Origin: Apteryx mantelli
Lineage: Eukaryota > Chordata > Aves > Apterygiformes > Apterygidae
Direction: 5' to 3'
Assembly (NCBI RefSeq): GCF_036417845.1
Contig: NC_089990.1
Location: 5,096,001 to 5,160,000 of the forward strand
DNA: 64,000 nucleotides
Positions 36,901 to 51,900 of this stretch are shown one piece after another. The notes beneath the pieces were generated by a model. That model was not told the DNA's origin. It saw only the letters and a program-made list of their open reading frames with translations, and ran no database searches. Each line of letters begins with the position of its first letter. The stretch's first letter is position 1. The translations under genes were made by a program, and so were the position numbers.

Positions 36901-39900
36901 TCTCTGTACAAGAAATGAAACAAGATGATTCAAAAGAAGTAAGTTAAATATTGCTCTACATTTTCAGCATCGTACTAGAAATGTTAAATAATTTAAGAAC
37001 GCTAATCAGGCCTCATCCTAAAACTAGCATAGGTTAGAATTTATCAGTAACATTAGTGAGACTGTTCATCTAAAGGGTAAATATCAGGCTGATTATTTTC
37101 AAAATGTTTTTAGGGTTCACTGTTAAATTATTTGTCTAATTTTCAGAATCATTTATAGCTGGGTGTAAGAACCTCTGAAGAGCCAAGCACCTTTGGTTAC
37201 CTAACTTCCTCTCTCAGAATATAAGTTTATTAAAGAGTAATAAAATGTAATGGAAATGATTCACTTTGTCTTATCTTTCAGATAGGCCTATTTCTGCCCC
37301 TGGGTTCTGGTCTCCAGAGCTTTTAAACAAAATATATTTTGTATACAAAGCAACTCTTCAGTGGAAGAGTTTTTGTGGTATTGTACAGACTGACTGGTCA
37401 GTGCCCCCCAGGAATGCCTGATACTTAACAGTAGGATGGTTTTATTTCATTTTTTTCCCTAGATTATTGACAGTATTATAGAAGAAAGCCAGAAGGTACA
37501 ACAACTGGATAATGATTCTTTAGCTTCTAGAGGAAAAGAACTGCATATTCCAACTTCAGATGCAAATGCTTGGATTTCTGGAGCAGGCATCATTAGTAGT
37601 ATTCCGGAAGTATTATCTGCTAAAATATCATTACAAGAAGATCCTAGAGAACCAGTGGATCAGAGTGTGTGTGAGGACACTGAATTGGCCTCTGGGAAGC
37701 TTTTGCTTACTTCTGAGCAACAAGAAACTAATAAACTCTCAAAAGTTACCAATGCAGCTGACCATAAAAACAATGAAACAGAAGCACAAGAAGAAACATC
37801 AAAAAATGAGGAAGTAGCAAACAAGAAAGAAGCAAATGCTTTAGAACAAGTGGCTTCAGATTTATCTACCAAAGACCTTTCTACAACAGAAGAAATGCCT
37901 CCAGCAAAACCACCAAGGCAGCTTACTGTAGAACCTGATATAGTTGCTAGCACAAAGAAGCCTGTCCCAGCACGACCACCACCTCCAACAAATGTTCCTC
38001 CTCCAAGACCACCACCACCTGCCCGGCCTGCTCCACCACCACGGAAGAAAAAGAGTGAACTGGATTTTGAAGTACAAAAACCTGTTTTAGAAGGCAAGTA
38101 TTGTATCTAGATGGCTTTAGTTATCTACAGGGTTACTGTTTTTCTGCTTTGAGTGAAGAATCATTAAATTTCTTGATTTCAGACTAATTGACCTGTAAAC
38201 AAGGAAAAAATCCTATAACTGTCTGAGCTTTAGACTTACAGTGTAGAAAAATTCCCTTTTGAATTACAGATGTTCCTACTACATAGACTTTTTTGGAAAC
38301 TAACACCTTCTGCCAAAATAGCTACTTCTGTAAGGAAGGAGAAGTGGCCATGGCAATATGGGAGAGGAGGGGGATTATGCTAAATATCAGAGTAATCAAG
38401 TGACCCTTTTTTCACAAGGCTGTCACAGGTCTGAAGTTACATGTTTCAAATGAAGTATGTGCAATCTGTATCAGCATGGAAATACAGATTGAGATGTAAA
38501 CTGAGGTGTCATGAATATGAGTAGTCCTGGGATACTAGAAAAACTGTCAGAAGGAAAAAGCAATTTGCTAATAAAACTTCTTAGAGGACTAGGCTTGAAA
38601 TCGTCCCTGTGCCTCCAGCTACATATTAAAAATATAATTGATAAGACAGATTCAGTGGCAATTGATTTTAAAATAAAAACAAAAAAAATTGCCAGAAAGG
38701 GCATTTAGGAGTGCAGCTATGATGTTAGGATTCTGGTAAGCTCTAGCCTGTCTATGGGTAATGTTACATTCTTCTTCCTAATATGAAGTCTCTTTTCAGT
38801 TCCTCGAGAGCATTTTACAGCTGGTGGTCTCTTAACTCCGAGTACAATGACAGAGGGCCTGCCCAAAGATTCTCAGCCTTCTTTGGATTTGGCAAGTGCA
38901 ACTAGTGGAGATAAAATAGTTACTGCACAGGTATTGGGAAATGGTTATAACTCTTAGACTAGCTGTAACACTTCCTGTGTAACACTAGAGATCATGTATT
39001 CTATGTCTGCAAAATTTCAGGAAAATGGGAAAACAGCTGATGGCCAAACAGCAAATGAAGTACTTGGACCACAAAGACCAAGGTCTAATTCTGGAAGAGA
39101 GCTCACAGATGAGGTATTAGTGATTGTGGTCTGTACATAATACATTCTTGTGCTTGTTTTTTCCAGTCTGCTGAATGAATTAGCATAGTCTCAGGTCATT
39201 CTTTGCACTCTGAGCACTATATGTTGTGACCAGGGACTTGAACAGCAAAAGCTAGCGTGCTGTTCCTCCTATGTAAGGACTTTGTGGTCCTTGAGTCACT
39301 AGGTGTTACTGTGTTTGAAGGTGTAAGCTGTGGTAGATCTGGAATGCTGTATTGGTTGGTAGATATACAGACATGTTATAAGATTTCCGTATGAGGGAAT
39401 GCCAGCAAACTTGGCATTGCCCTGCATCTGAAAGGGGAAAGAGTTAGCAGAAGAGAATAATTTTACTAATATTAGGAAGCAGGTTTTTCAGTTAATAACT
39501 TCCATTAATCCTAATGATGTCATGAAGCTGTTGCCAGCTGTGTGTATATTTGTATGTTTAGGTATTTTGCTATTGTTGAATAGGTTATTCAACAGTGTAC
39601 TCGTGCTCCAGGAAGAACTTCTTTCCCTTTGCGTAGTACTAGCTACGTCTAAATGTATTTTCCTGTGGGTAAAGTTAGTCTTTGCCTAAATCTAAACTAA
39701 AACTGTTAGAATAACTGAAAAAGGAAAGGCTTCAAAATCTTTCAGTTACATATGTTTGATGTTAGCGTGGAAGGTGTCAGGCAATGGCACATGCCTACAT
39801 AGCTCCATTTCAGATTTATGAAACAAGCTTTTGATGACATGTAATTGTTAATCTGTGTATAGCTGCTAGAGTATTATGGTAGTGCTAACCTACTAAAGGT

Positions 39901-42900
39901 GATTTTAGTGTAAGCTTATTCCTGTAAATTTAGTCTTTGTAATGTAAATATATAATGAATTACAGAATTTCCTATTAAGACAAATAACCCATAAGACCAG
40001 ATTTGTTTTGCTCTAGCTTTTGGGGCTTAATGAAGTCATCTTGGTTTCACATCTTATTTTTCTGTAGGAAATTCTAGCAAGTGTAATGATAAAAAACCTT
40101 GATACAGGTGAAGAAATACCCCTGAGTTTGGCAGAAGAAAAGTTGCCAACAGGCATTAATCCCCTGACTTTGCATATCATGAGGAGGACTAAAGAATATG
40201 TCGGGTATGAATGAAGATAGCTTTCAGATTGTTGATAGTGCTGCGCTCATACTCTTTGCATGTATCAAAACTTTTTTTTTAATGCATGTAAGGGAGTCCC
40301 AACCCATCTGTTTCTTACTGTCTAACATGAGTGATAATTCCCAATTCTCAATAAACTAGGCTATTTATTGAGGCAACAGAATTGTTTTGTGAGTCTTTGT
40401 ATCTTAAGTTGACTAAAGATTGATATCACTGGAACTTGACAGTCAAGTATCTCTGAAAATCCAGCTGAACTTTAGTTAGTAATAGATGTACTAAATCGAT
40501 TTAATTCAGAACAGAACTGACAACAATTTATGCTCAAGTACTACGTGTTGCTTATGCTAACTCCTCCTGTAATTTTTTTTCAGTGTTTAATTTGGTAGAC
40601 CTTGGTGCTCTGAAGGTCTGCAGTCATCATTATAGCTGAGTACTTTGGGGTTTTCCTTTGCTTTCAACAAAGCTTTAGGCCATCGTAATGTTTAAAACTG
40701 AATCTGTTTGTGAATTGTAATAGACTAAAGCAGTTTCTTATCAGAAAATCATGTCATTCTAGACACTTATTTCAAAGGTCTAAACTTATGTGCATTATAC
40801 ATCAGACAATTTTTAGGTTTTTGCATTTCTGTATAGCACTGGAAAGCTCACTTCTATAGAACCTTACTCTTCTGTGTAAAAACTCTTACTGTGAATTTTC
40901 AGCATTAAGCAATATTACCTTATTTGTTATCTATGGAAAACAAAGTATACAAAAACTTCTTCTTGTATGTGATTTATTTTGTCTGCTTTTAGCTTTCCAG
41001 GCTTAAGTTTACTGTGATGCTTTGAGTTTGCAGAAGAGAGCAATATATGGCTTTGGCATCTGGAGAGTGTATGCAGTTTTAGTCTCAAGATGCCTCAGGA
41101 TTGCAAGATATGTTACATTACTTGCTGAACATCATGTACTTTTGATGTGCCATGTTAAGGAGTAAAGATGGGTCCTAAATAATGATCCTACTTTAATAAT
41201 GTTTCACTCGATTTAGGCTCATTATGGTTTTGTACTAAATGATGATCACTTCTGTGTTTCCTAGTAATGACGCAGCACAGTCTGATGATGAAGACAAAAT
41301 GCAGACACAGCAAACAGATTCTGATGGAGGGAGGTTAAAACAAAAAACGTAAGATATTCTTTCATGTCCTTACAAAGAAAAGGCAGTTCTGTTCTGTTTT
41401 ATTAAGCTGAGGCTCCCCTTCCGATTTTTGAGCAAGTTATCTTTCTTTAAGCACAAGTAATAACTGAAACTGCGTAAGCCCATTGTTCTGTAATTAAACT
41501 GAAGATTGTGACTGCTGTCAAGCTAAATGCTTATTTTAAGAAGCAATAATGGAAAGAGATAATATTGCATTTCTAATCATAACTTTTGATTCATAATACC
41601 AAAAATAAGAATTTGCCAGTATTATATGCTGAAAAAGTACCCTTGGTTTTTTAAGGACCCAGCTGAAAAAGTTCCTGGGTAAATCTGTAAAGCGAGCAAA
41701 GCACCTTGCTGAAGAATATGGGGAACGTGCTGTAAATAAAGTTAAGAGTGTTCGAGATGAAGGTCAGTGAAACTGTTTTTTTGTTTTGTTTTGTTTTGGT
41801 TTTTTTGTTTTGGGTTTTGGGCTTCTAGGAATCAAAGCTGGCTGAGGGACATCTGCTGCTGTATACAGTTGATCGCAATGTGGCTTCTTAGAGCTAAAGC
41901 TTGTAGCTTAGTAGACATTCTGAGACTATCGGGTTACAGGGATTAATCCTTGTAGAGTGGTAGTTGAGGGACCTTTTCAGCTAAATCAGTTGAATAATTT
42001 TTCCTGTGCTGTTAGAAAGTTGTCTGGATATCAAAATGTAAACTTTCTGGAAAGCTCTCCCAGCAAAAGTAGAAGTGGGGGTTGTCTTCATTATTTTCAT
42101 GTAATAAAATGGTTTGCTGATTACTTATCCCAGCATTAGAATTCTCATATAGCTTGAACTTCTAATAGAAGGTTTCCCGGTTAAAACTGAACCTTCTTCC
42201 CCTCCTTCTTGTCTCATCAGTATTCCTCCTTTCAGGCAGATTTCCAGTACTTCAGTAAGCTAATCTAACGCAATCTGAAGTAAGTGCCATAGAACTGCTG
42301 CACCTTAACATTCTATGTTGCCAGTGGCTGTTTGCCCCAGCTCTTTTGTCTGTTTGCATCCTCCACGGACTAATTACTGGGCCATTTCAGCACATTCAAT
42401 GGGAAGAAACATAAAATGCAATGACTACTTTTCAGTACATATTAAACTGCCAGAAATGATGCAGTGCAGGATCTGATGAATGCAAGAGCTGATGCAAGAA
42501 GGGGGGCAAAACAAAAATTGATAGCAATTATTTTGGCTGAGTGTATTCACTACAGCCTAAAACTAGTGTAGATGTATTTTTAGACCTTGATGCGACAGCA
42601 CCCTTGTCTTGCTTTAAGATTTTAAAATTGACTATAGAGAGTTGTTGATTCAAGACTAATCGGCTATCAGAAAGTATTGGCAAATGTTTACTAATAGAAT
42701 AAATGTTTGCTGCAATATACTTCTAAATTTGTTTTCCTCTTAGTCTTCCATACAGATCAAGATGATCCTTCTTCAAGCGATGATGAAGGGATGCCATACA
42801 CAAGACCAGTTAAGTTCAAAGCAGCCCATGGCTTCAAGGGACCCTATGACTTTGAACAAATTAAAGTAGTTCAGGATCTCAGTGGAGAGCATATGGTAAG

Positions 42901-45900
42901 TCTGAAATTTCATTTGTGGTTTTGTTGAATGTGTTCAGCCTGACATTGAACTTCAAGTTTTCGTCTGTGTGATGACCTCCAGACATGAGGGCTGTGGTCC
43001 ACTACCAGAACTGAGCACAGAGCAGCAAGTTCAGATTTTGACCCACCTAGCAGTGAAAAAAATAATCTGCCAATTGTGAGTGCAAGAGGTATGAATCAAA
43101 GTATTGAACAGAACTATTAGATAGGTTCTGGAGGTGAAAGTGGGGAGAGATTAATGAGATATGTGGATTGTGATGATCGGGGAAGAGATTGGGATGTGAG
43201 GTTTTCAAAGAGATGACTGTGGTGAGTAAGGCAGAAAAACTACCTATTTATCACTGTTGAAAGTGTGCGTGCTCCCCTGCAGCATCTGAAATGGATTCTA
43301 GAGTTCCAGACTCCCCTGATTCTTCTGCTGACAGCAACTCTCTGACAACAATTAAAACTGGCCCTTATTTTAACTGTTAAGCTAAGGATGATGGCTTACA
43401 GCAATCAGTTTGGTAACTGAAGAGTTCCAGCTTATCTTTCAGAGCTAAAGTTTTCAGTCCTACTGGCACTCAATTTGTGTTAATTTCCATCATGCCAATA
43501 GTTTGCTTCTTAAAACTTAGAAAATTTTCCAAAAGATATCCTGAAAGGATGCTAGGTTGGCAGTCAAATGCCTAATTAAATAGCTGTTCATTAAATAACA
43601 AGAAAATGGAATATTGTATGTGTGTGATACTGTGCTTTATTGGCTATTATGTAAATTTTGCATTTGAGAAAGAATTGTTGTCTTTACAAGCTTTGCAAAA
43701 CGTCATGCCATAGTCATGATTTATTAAATATATGTAGTACTTATTTTGGGTGCCAGAATTGATGTAACCAAGCACAACTTCTCCCTTCCTCCCCAAAAAA
43801 TTGTTAGTACAGCTTGTGCTAACTTTAGGTGCAGCTACAAATACTTGCGCCTTCTGCAAACAAACAGCAGGTTATAAATCACTAAAAATGGGTATGCTTA
43901 GTAACAGCAAATCAATGATGGACAGAACGCTGTGGCAGTACTGAGCTCCCTTTACCATGAAACAGTCCTGTTTTCTACAGTGAAACTTCCAGTGCACTGA
44001 TCTTTCAATGTGTTTCTGCAAGTATGTTGCACAAACCACCGTTTTAACAATTACCTGTCAGTGCCTTGATCTACAATTTGAATGTTTTACTTGTGTTATC
44101 TTGTAAGGTACTAAATCATGTCAGTTGGCATTATAGAAAGGCTTTCTGGTATGGGAAAAAGCAATTCACATAAAGCTGAAACAATGAACTCTTTATTTTG
44201 ACAGGGTGCTGTTTGGACAATGAAATTCTCTCACTGTGGTCGATTACTTGCATCTGCAGGACAGGACAATGTAGTGAGAATATGGGTTTTAAAGAATGCT
44301 TTTGACTATTTCAATAATATGCGGATGAAATACAACACAGAAGGTATCCTTCTATGCATCACTATAGCTGTAAAGCACTAAAAATTATAGTTATTTAGAA
44401 ACTTAGAGTTGACTGTGGGGTTTCTGCCTGTGTTCTAGGCCGTGTCTCTCCCTCCCCATCTCAAGAGAGTCTGAATTCTTCAAAGTCTGATACTGATGCA
44501 GGGGTATGTACGCTACATATTAGGGGGGAGGCTACTTTGGGGAAGGGAGGGTTGCAGTGTTCTATAATGTCAGATCTTCATTGTGACTTTAGCCAAACAC
44601 ATATTGTCGTTTCTCATCAGTAAAAACAGAGTTATTACATCTTTGAGGTGTGGGTGAACTGTGTTACTAATAGACAGACATCTTCAGTCAAATACTGTTA
44701 TTCCATGTGTATGGAATACAAGCAAGAAACTAAGTAGCTAAACTTAATGCTTTACAAAATCTGCATAGCTTCACTGTGGCTTTCTGCTAGCTAACTCATC
44801 TGAGTGGAATTTTGAGTGAACTACTAACAGGGGCTGGGGGAATGCTGAATTTCCTGTCCTAGTGTTTTGCCTTACAGTATTGCTTAAGGTTAATATCTGA
44901 CTTGATGACTTTTTTTGAGAAAGGCCAAGCTGAGCAATGAGATGGTATATTAAAAATGACATTCTTTAATATTTCACATCTGTATAGGCTAAAATGGAAC
45001 ATGAACAACCAAAAGTATTAGAACAGTGTTGCTTGTAGAGTGTTCAGATACTTTAATGAACTTTACATAAAAATTAATGTATTTATTTCTATTTTTGATC
45101 TTCAGTAGTGTAAGAAACAGATGACAAAATTAGGGTTTTAAGGGAAGATTTTAGCAGTAACATCAGTAAAAATGTGTGCCATTTTGGTGCAGTGGGGAGA
45201 GGTCATTCCTTATCAAAGATAAGTGAATATGCATGGCTAACCACACACGCTAAGGATATTGTTTTGTATTAGTCCTTTACTGGAGAGCTTTTGTATAGGG
45301 ACTTGTAGTTTTCTTTTATTTTGCACCTGTTTATTCTGAAAGGATCTCTTATTATGAAGTTAATGTTTTTGATATGCACTAGGAACATGGAAACTTTAAC
45401 TCACAGTTTATACTCTAAGTTGGAATACAGTTTTTCAAGGTTGGTATACTTTGTCCTAAAAGCTGATCTTAAGATGTTTGCTTAAATTGCTGTCTTAAGC
45501 TTATCCCATTGAAATGAAAGCTGCATTGGTGGACAATGTAGAGCTTAATTTTGTAATTTCAAGATGATGTATCACAGCCCATTGTGCTTGAAAAATGACT
45601 GTTTGTTACTACTGTGTCATTCATTTTAATGTCACTAGAATTGTTCCCCAAACTGTTATTGGCCTTGTACCTTTTATAAGCAATAATTGCTTTTGAATTA
45701 TTTTTAGTGTTTCCAGCTAATGTTTTCTAATGTTTCTAAACACTTGTCTGATAGATTTGCAGTGGAGTTGACGAAGACCCAGATGATAAAAATGCCCCGT
45801 TTCGTCAACGACCGTTTTGCAAATATAAAGGACATACTGCAGACCTTCTTGATCTTTCCTGGTCTAAAGTAAGGCACCTTAATATAGACTATACAGTTCT

Positions 45901-48900
45901 CCTGTGGTTTTATGGTTTTCTTTTTTCAGTTGCTGTTGGAGCTATATATCTAAACAATATGAAACAATTATTGCAGTTAGAGATAAGGTTTGTTAAGAGA
46001 GCACTTATCCCAACTATTTCAGTTGGAATAAAGTGAACAAAATTCTTGGACTTAGTGTTCCTTCCTTAAGTTTTATTTAAAAAAATCAAGCTAGTAATAA
46101 TTACCATTATTTATTCAATAATGAAGTTAAACTGTTTAGAGTAGAAGGAAAGGAATTTCCACTGAGCTATTATGTGACTTTTGATTTATGGTGTTACTGC
46201 TTTTCCTGCCTTCAGTATGCTGCACTGTTTTTATGCAAAGTGTACAGGTTTTAAAGTTATTGCTATGTATCCAAAGATAATTAAATCCGAAGATTTAAAT
46301 CAGAGAATTACCTTGTACTTTCAGCTCTTATGGAGCTAATTCAATTAATTCTCCATATTGGAATAGACTTCTTTAAGAACACAGTCTGGCTGAAGGAGCT
46401 TAGGCAGGAGGGGCTCTCACCCCTTCTCTGAAGCCCGCTGTGCAGTATTTTCTCTGAATACTTTAACTAATTTCCAAGTTTTACTTCCATTGAGATTCCT
46501 CCAGAAAAATGACTGTAGCTAGGCATCAGTGCCCTGGTGTTAAGGAAAGCACTAATCAGTATTGATAACTTCAATTAAAACATTTTATCTGAAAAGATAA
46601 ATATTATGGCAGCAGAGCAATTGGTGAGACTTCCTTCCTTTAGTCTTCAGGATGCTGCAATTAAACTCTGTTTTTGAAGAGTTATCCTGTTCCTGCTGGT
46701 TCACCCCTCTTCTGAAACATTAACTTCATCAGCAACTGAAATTAATTTGTGTTGTGAATAGAGAATTTTGTCTTAATATGTGAAACTAAGCAGTCCTGAC
46801 AGCATCGTTTTGTTCGGAAAGAAGTTTCAAAAATTCCCTCTTTTCTCCCCCATAGTCTAGTAACAGAATGAAGGAAGGGGGGAGTAGGGGAAGATCAAAA
46901 AATACTTTGTTTTATTATGCATTACAGCTATACTCAGTGCCTCAAAAATACTGTCCTAAAGAAAACTGCAAAATGTTTCAGCAGGTTGCATTGCTTAGTG
47001 AACCAGTGTTACAACTGCTAAATATATTCATCGGTGATCAAGCTTTGGGACTTTAGAGCTGATGCTTTTCAGTTGCAAGAAAGCTAGCATTTAAGTCTTA
47101 TAATCCAAGCAAAAATACAAGGTGTCAGATTGTTTCTGTATTTTGGTACTTCTGTGTCTATTAATAAACCACATAATTCTCTCACTTGTCCCACAGAATT
47201 ACTTCTTGCTTTCTTCTTCTATGGACAAAACTGTCAGACTATGGCACATATCAAGAAGAGAATGTCTCTGCTGTTTCCAGCATATAGACTTTGTCACTGC
47301 TATAGCATTCCATCCAAGAGTAAGTGTAATTGTTCTCTTTCCTCTCGAAAGGGAGGATTTGAAATAGCAAGAGTCCTCCTCCTGTATTTCCAATTAAAGA
47401 ATAAAATGGGTTTGTGAATTTGAAAATATCTCAGTTGGATAATATTCCAGAACTTTGTGTTCATCTTCATAAAACTTCATCAGGAATGTTCCTGTGGTTT
47501 AACCATTTGTAGGCATGATGCTGAACGTGAATTTTCTTTTGGCTGTAACCTCACAGCTGGCATAGTTTTGAATAACTTGTTGAAAAGTCAGAAGTTCCAA
47601 AAAAGGAAGTTGCAATTAAGTATTGGGGGGAAAAAATTTATAATGATGTAGAATAGGTTGTCCAGAGAGTACATGGAATCCTTGGAGATATTCAAAACTT
47701 GACTGGATATGACCCTGTACAACCTGATTTAAACTTTGAAATTGGCCTTGCTTTGAGCAGAGAGGGTTGGACCAGAGACCTTGGGAGGTCCCTTCCAACT
47801 TTATGATTAAAAACAAACAAAAAACCTGTGGCATAAAGCTTTATAATATTAATAAAACTCAAGGAGAGGAAAAGCATTTTTCAGTGTTCCCTAGAAACAG
47901 TCATATGTAACTGGTAAATGCTCATGACCTCATCTGGGAATTCTTATTTGGGAGGTTCTGGAGAGAAGCCATTTGGCAATGGGGCAGCAAGGTTCTAGGA
48001 AGTATTTCAGGATGTACGTATAGCACAAGCTGAGAGTAATGCAGTGTGTCCTCTCAGGATGACAGGTACTTCTTAAGTGGTTCACTGGATGGGAAACTCC
48101 GACTCTGGAACATTCCTGACAAAAAAGTGGCACTATGGAATGAAGTAGATGGGCAGACAAAATTGATTACAGCTGCCAACTTCTGTCAGAATGGCAAATA
48201 TGCAGTCATTGGCACATATGATGGAAGATGCATCTTCTATGACACAGAGGTAAAAAGTTTGAGACTGTCTATTTGAAAATTTTTCTTTGTCATGTTAAAT
48301 TGCAAATGGTTTAAAATCATGCTTATTATGTAAGTATCAGGAAACAAATCTATTAGAACTTAAAGCAAAATAGTTTAGAACTGAAGCTTTTACACAGTTA
48401 CTTCAAGTAAGGATAAATTTTAATTTCTTTTCAGCACTTGAAGTACCATACACAAATACATGTGCGTTCTACCAGAGGCCGAAACAGAGTTGGAAGAAAA
48501 ATTACGGGCATTGAACCCTTGCCTGGAGAAAATAAGGTACTGTATTTTAGTGCAACTTCAGCTCAGTATTGAAGTCTGATACTTATATCTAATCTTTGGT
48601 AAGTTTGTGCTAAACTTTTTGTTTGCTGTCACTGGCTTAAATCAGAAGTCTTCTGATGTTACTAAAATAAAAGCACTTTTTGCTGGTTTAGACTAATGGA
48701 AAAAATTCTATTCTGCCACTATGCAGCGTTCTAATGACATTATGTTCTGATTAATGTAAAAGTGGAAAAAATGCTCACAGATGACTTTCAGTGAAAACCT
48801 CTTTGGTATAACTAACCTTTCCAAATGAATAATGAATTCATGAAATGTGCTTCATACAGAAGCTGAAAAGAAGGTGAAAGCTCCAAAGCTGTAATCAGAA

Positions 48901-51900
48901 AAAGTGTGCTTACTCCATTCTTCAGAATGGGTCCTTTTGTTTAACTTCAGTCTGATCTGAAGTCTTATGTTGAAAGGGTCAAATTCTCATGCACAGAATA
49001 CGCTGTTGGGTATTAAAGTCATAATCTAAAACTGGAGAGTTTCTCACTTGTGTATAAAGTTTCAGGTGTTATGTGGGATCAACAGCTGGCTTTAATAGAG
49101 CAGTAAACTACCAGCTGTTATTTCCTGGTATTGTATTCTTGTCACTGCTACTTATGTAACTGACTTGATTCCAAAGACATACAGAAGATTCAGAAATCAG
49201 CAGTGCCTTTGGGCTTGCATCAAATGCTGTGCTTGGCATGTTGGATGATTTAAGGAAGCACAGCTCAATGAACTTTTTAAAAAGCAAATAGGAAATTCTG
49301 TAATCTGATAGTGATAGTGTTTCAAGGGTTGTCACAACTTTGAATAAAATGATTAGATAAATAGAAATAGTCAATATCTGTGATATCTACCCTGGTACCC
49401 TATTCATAGTGTCATCTTGAGACTTACTGCTAACTTGTGGTCGGCTCCTTTTTGAAGGTGCCAGAAAAGGGCTAATCAGCTGAACACTCTTACTCATTCT
49501 GATGACCCTTTCATGGGCCTCTTTGTTTCTTATTGAAAAATGCATTTAAATTTCTGATTTTCTGGGAATTCTGGGAAAACGTGAAAAGGAAGCAAACTTG
49601 CATTGAGCAAGGAAAGCTCAGTTTATGTAACAAATAATGGCCTCTAAATTGTGCTTTGTGATTGACGGGTCATGACTTTCCATAAATCTACCTTAATGGA
49701 ACAGCTGTTCTGCTGTATTACTGTAGAATGTGTTCCAGAACATGCTTTTCAAATTGATGACTGTTCTTTGGGCCCACATTTTACCTTAGTAAAGTATGTT
49801 CTTGACATACAGTGAAGTTGTCTTCTGTCCATTGTCATAGGACCAGAAAGGAGAATGTCATTGTCCTAAAACTTACCCACTTCTTGGGGACTATCCTTTG
49901 CCTGTGTTACTTTTTATACTTTTTCTATTAAAAGAACTGGGAATTCTGACTGAATTGTGGTGCTCCTTCTTATGCATGCTAAATTGGTAATTCCTAATGG
50001 TTTCCACGTTTAAATTTTCATTATTTATTTCCTTACTAGATACTGGTGACATCAAATGACTCCAGAATCAGATTGTATGACCTAAGAGATCTGTCTTTAT
50101 CCATGAAATACAAGGGTTATGTCAACAGCAGCAGTCAAATCAAAGCCAGTTTTAGGTAAGGAAGTACTATGGCAATGGAGTTGTTGGGTTTCAGAAATAC
50201 TGTGGGTGAAGTAGAGAGGCTTTTGTTTGAATAATCTGTGTAACCTGGTATGAAACTGAGCTTCTGAAATGCCACTAACTAGGAATACCACAGTTACTGT
50301 GAAGGTTATGGTCAAGAGTGACAAGCCTGCTTATGAGCAGGGAGCTTACACGAATGAGTGAATCCTTTTGCATTGACAGTAAGTGTGTATCCATTATTAT
50401 TACTGTAAATGCAGGAAGTGTCCTAGAACTGTAGGGCTGGAACACCATATCTTTTCTCTCTGTGATGGTAAATAGGTTTTTATTTCCTTACTTTCATCAT
50501 GTACTGGTGCAGATGAGTGTTGGTCACCCAACTGTTGTTCAAGGCTGTTGGTCATTGCCTGTGTATCTTCACTGTCAGCATGCAGCTTGCAGATCTGAGT
50601 TGGAGGTTGTTTCTGTTTCTTTGTGCTGTCTTGAGCAGCTTCTTTGACTTGGAGTGTATTGCTATGACTGTCATGGAAATACTGATTTTTAAGGTAGAAA
50701 AGAGGGGGGAGGAGAAGAAGGTTTGCTCCATGCTCTTGTTAAATTGAATCTTGCAGATGCCAAAGGAGAAAAATGCTTGGGTGTTGGTTTAACCTGGATA
50801 TTTGGGCAGAGGGAGAGGGTGGTGCCCAAGAAATAATGTCAGGTTTAATCTTGATTGTCAGCTGTTAGCCATTAGAAGTATCTTTAAGGCTGACAGTATT
50901 TCACAAATCAAATCATGTCTACTCATAAGGCTGTAGGATAGATAGTATTAGAGTTCAATTATGTGTTTAGATATGTGGCATACATATGCAGTAGAATTAA
51001 AGATAAATACTTGAGTTGGATTTGCACGCACTATTTTGTCTCTGTGTGTGTTATGCAGTTACTTGGTTTTCTTCTTGGATGCCTTTCTCTTTCCACCTGT
51101 GTGGATCTTATACCTGTGATAGAAATTGTTTACAATATATATTACATATCAGATCGGGTGTTCACACAGGTTCCAGTCCAACACAGAAGCAAATTGCAGC
51201 TAAAGATAATGTCACTTTCTCGTTGTTGAGCATAGCTATTGGAGTAACCTCCATTGCTGGAAGCTGCAGGAAAGCAACTTCTGTGCACCATGATGAAATC
51301 AAGCTCTTGCATCAGTTGTGTGCTATTCATGAGGACTGTTTTTTTTTTTTCCAGAGGGAGAGCATCAAGGAGCCTGCATGCACCCTTCTTAAAAGGACTG
51401 CATGTTTGTTGAGCTCTGCAGTCACTAACATAAAGGATCAAATTGGATTGTGAATTTAGCCTGGTTGCATTTGTAAAACGACAAGTCGTCTTGAGAGCCA
51501 TTGGAACAGCTTTTGAACAGTTCAGAAGAGTAATGCTTTTTTTTCTTCTTTGTATCCATAGCCATGACTTTACCTACATTGTAAGTGGTTCAGAAGATAA
51601 ATATGTTTATATTTGGAGTACATACCATGACTTGAGCAAGTTTACGTCCGTAAGAAGAGACCGTAATGACTTCTGGGAAGGCATTAAAGGTAAAAAATCA
51701 GCATTTTCCAGTAGTGCTTTTCATTTAGCTTGAACAAATTATTAGTTTTCTAGAAGCAGGGTATGTTAGTAACTTGTGGGTTTTTAATGAGTGGGCTCTG
51801 TCAGAAAACCTCATCTTCAGGAAACGCTTCACAGATGCATGACTGGGGTAGCGAGAAATGGGTTTGAAGTCGAGTAGCTAGGAGCTAGTCCAATTTCTGC

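Noticed and set aside
37660-38097. 145-codon - strand frame opposite WDR44 exon 4
   Set aside because: It is the complement of the proline-rich coding segment, so it reads as glycine-rich, and has no independent support.
38098-38099. GT as the donor of WDR44 intron 4
   Set aside because: Using it adds four bases and shifts the frame into exon 5, destroying the conserved DSQPSLDLA segment. The GC donor four bases earlier keeps the frame.
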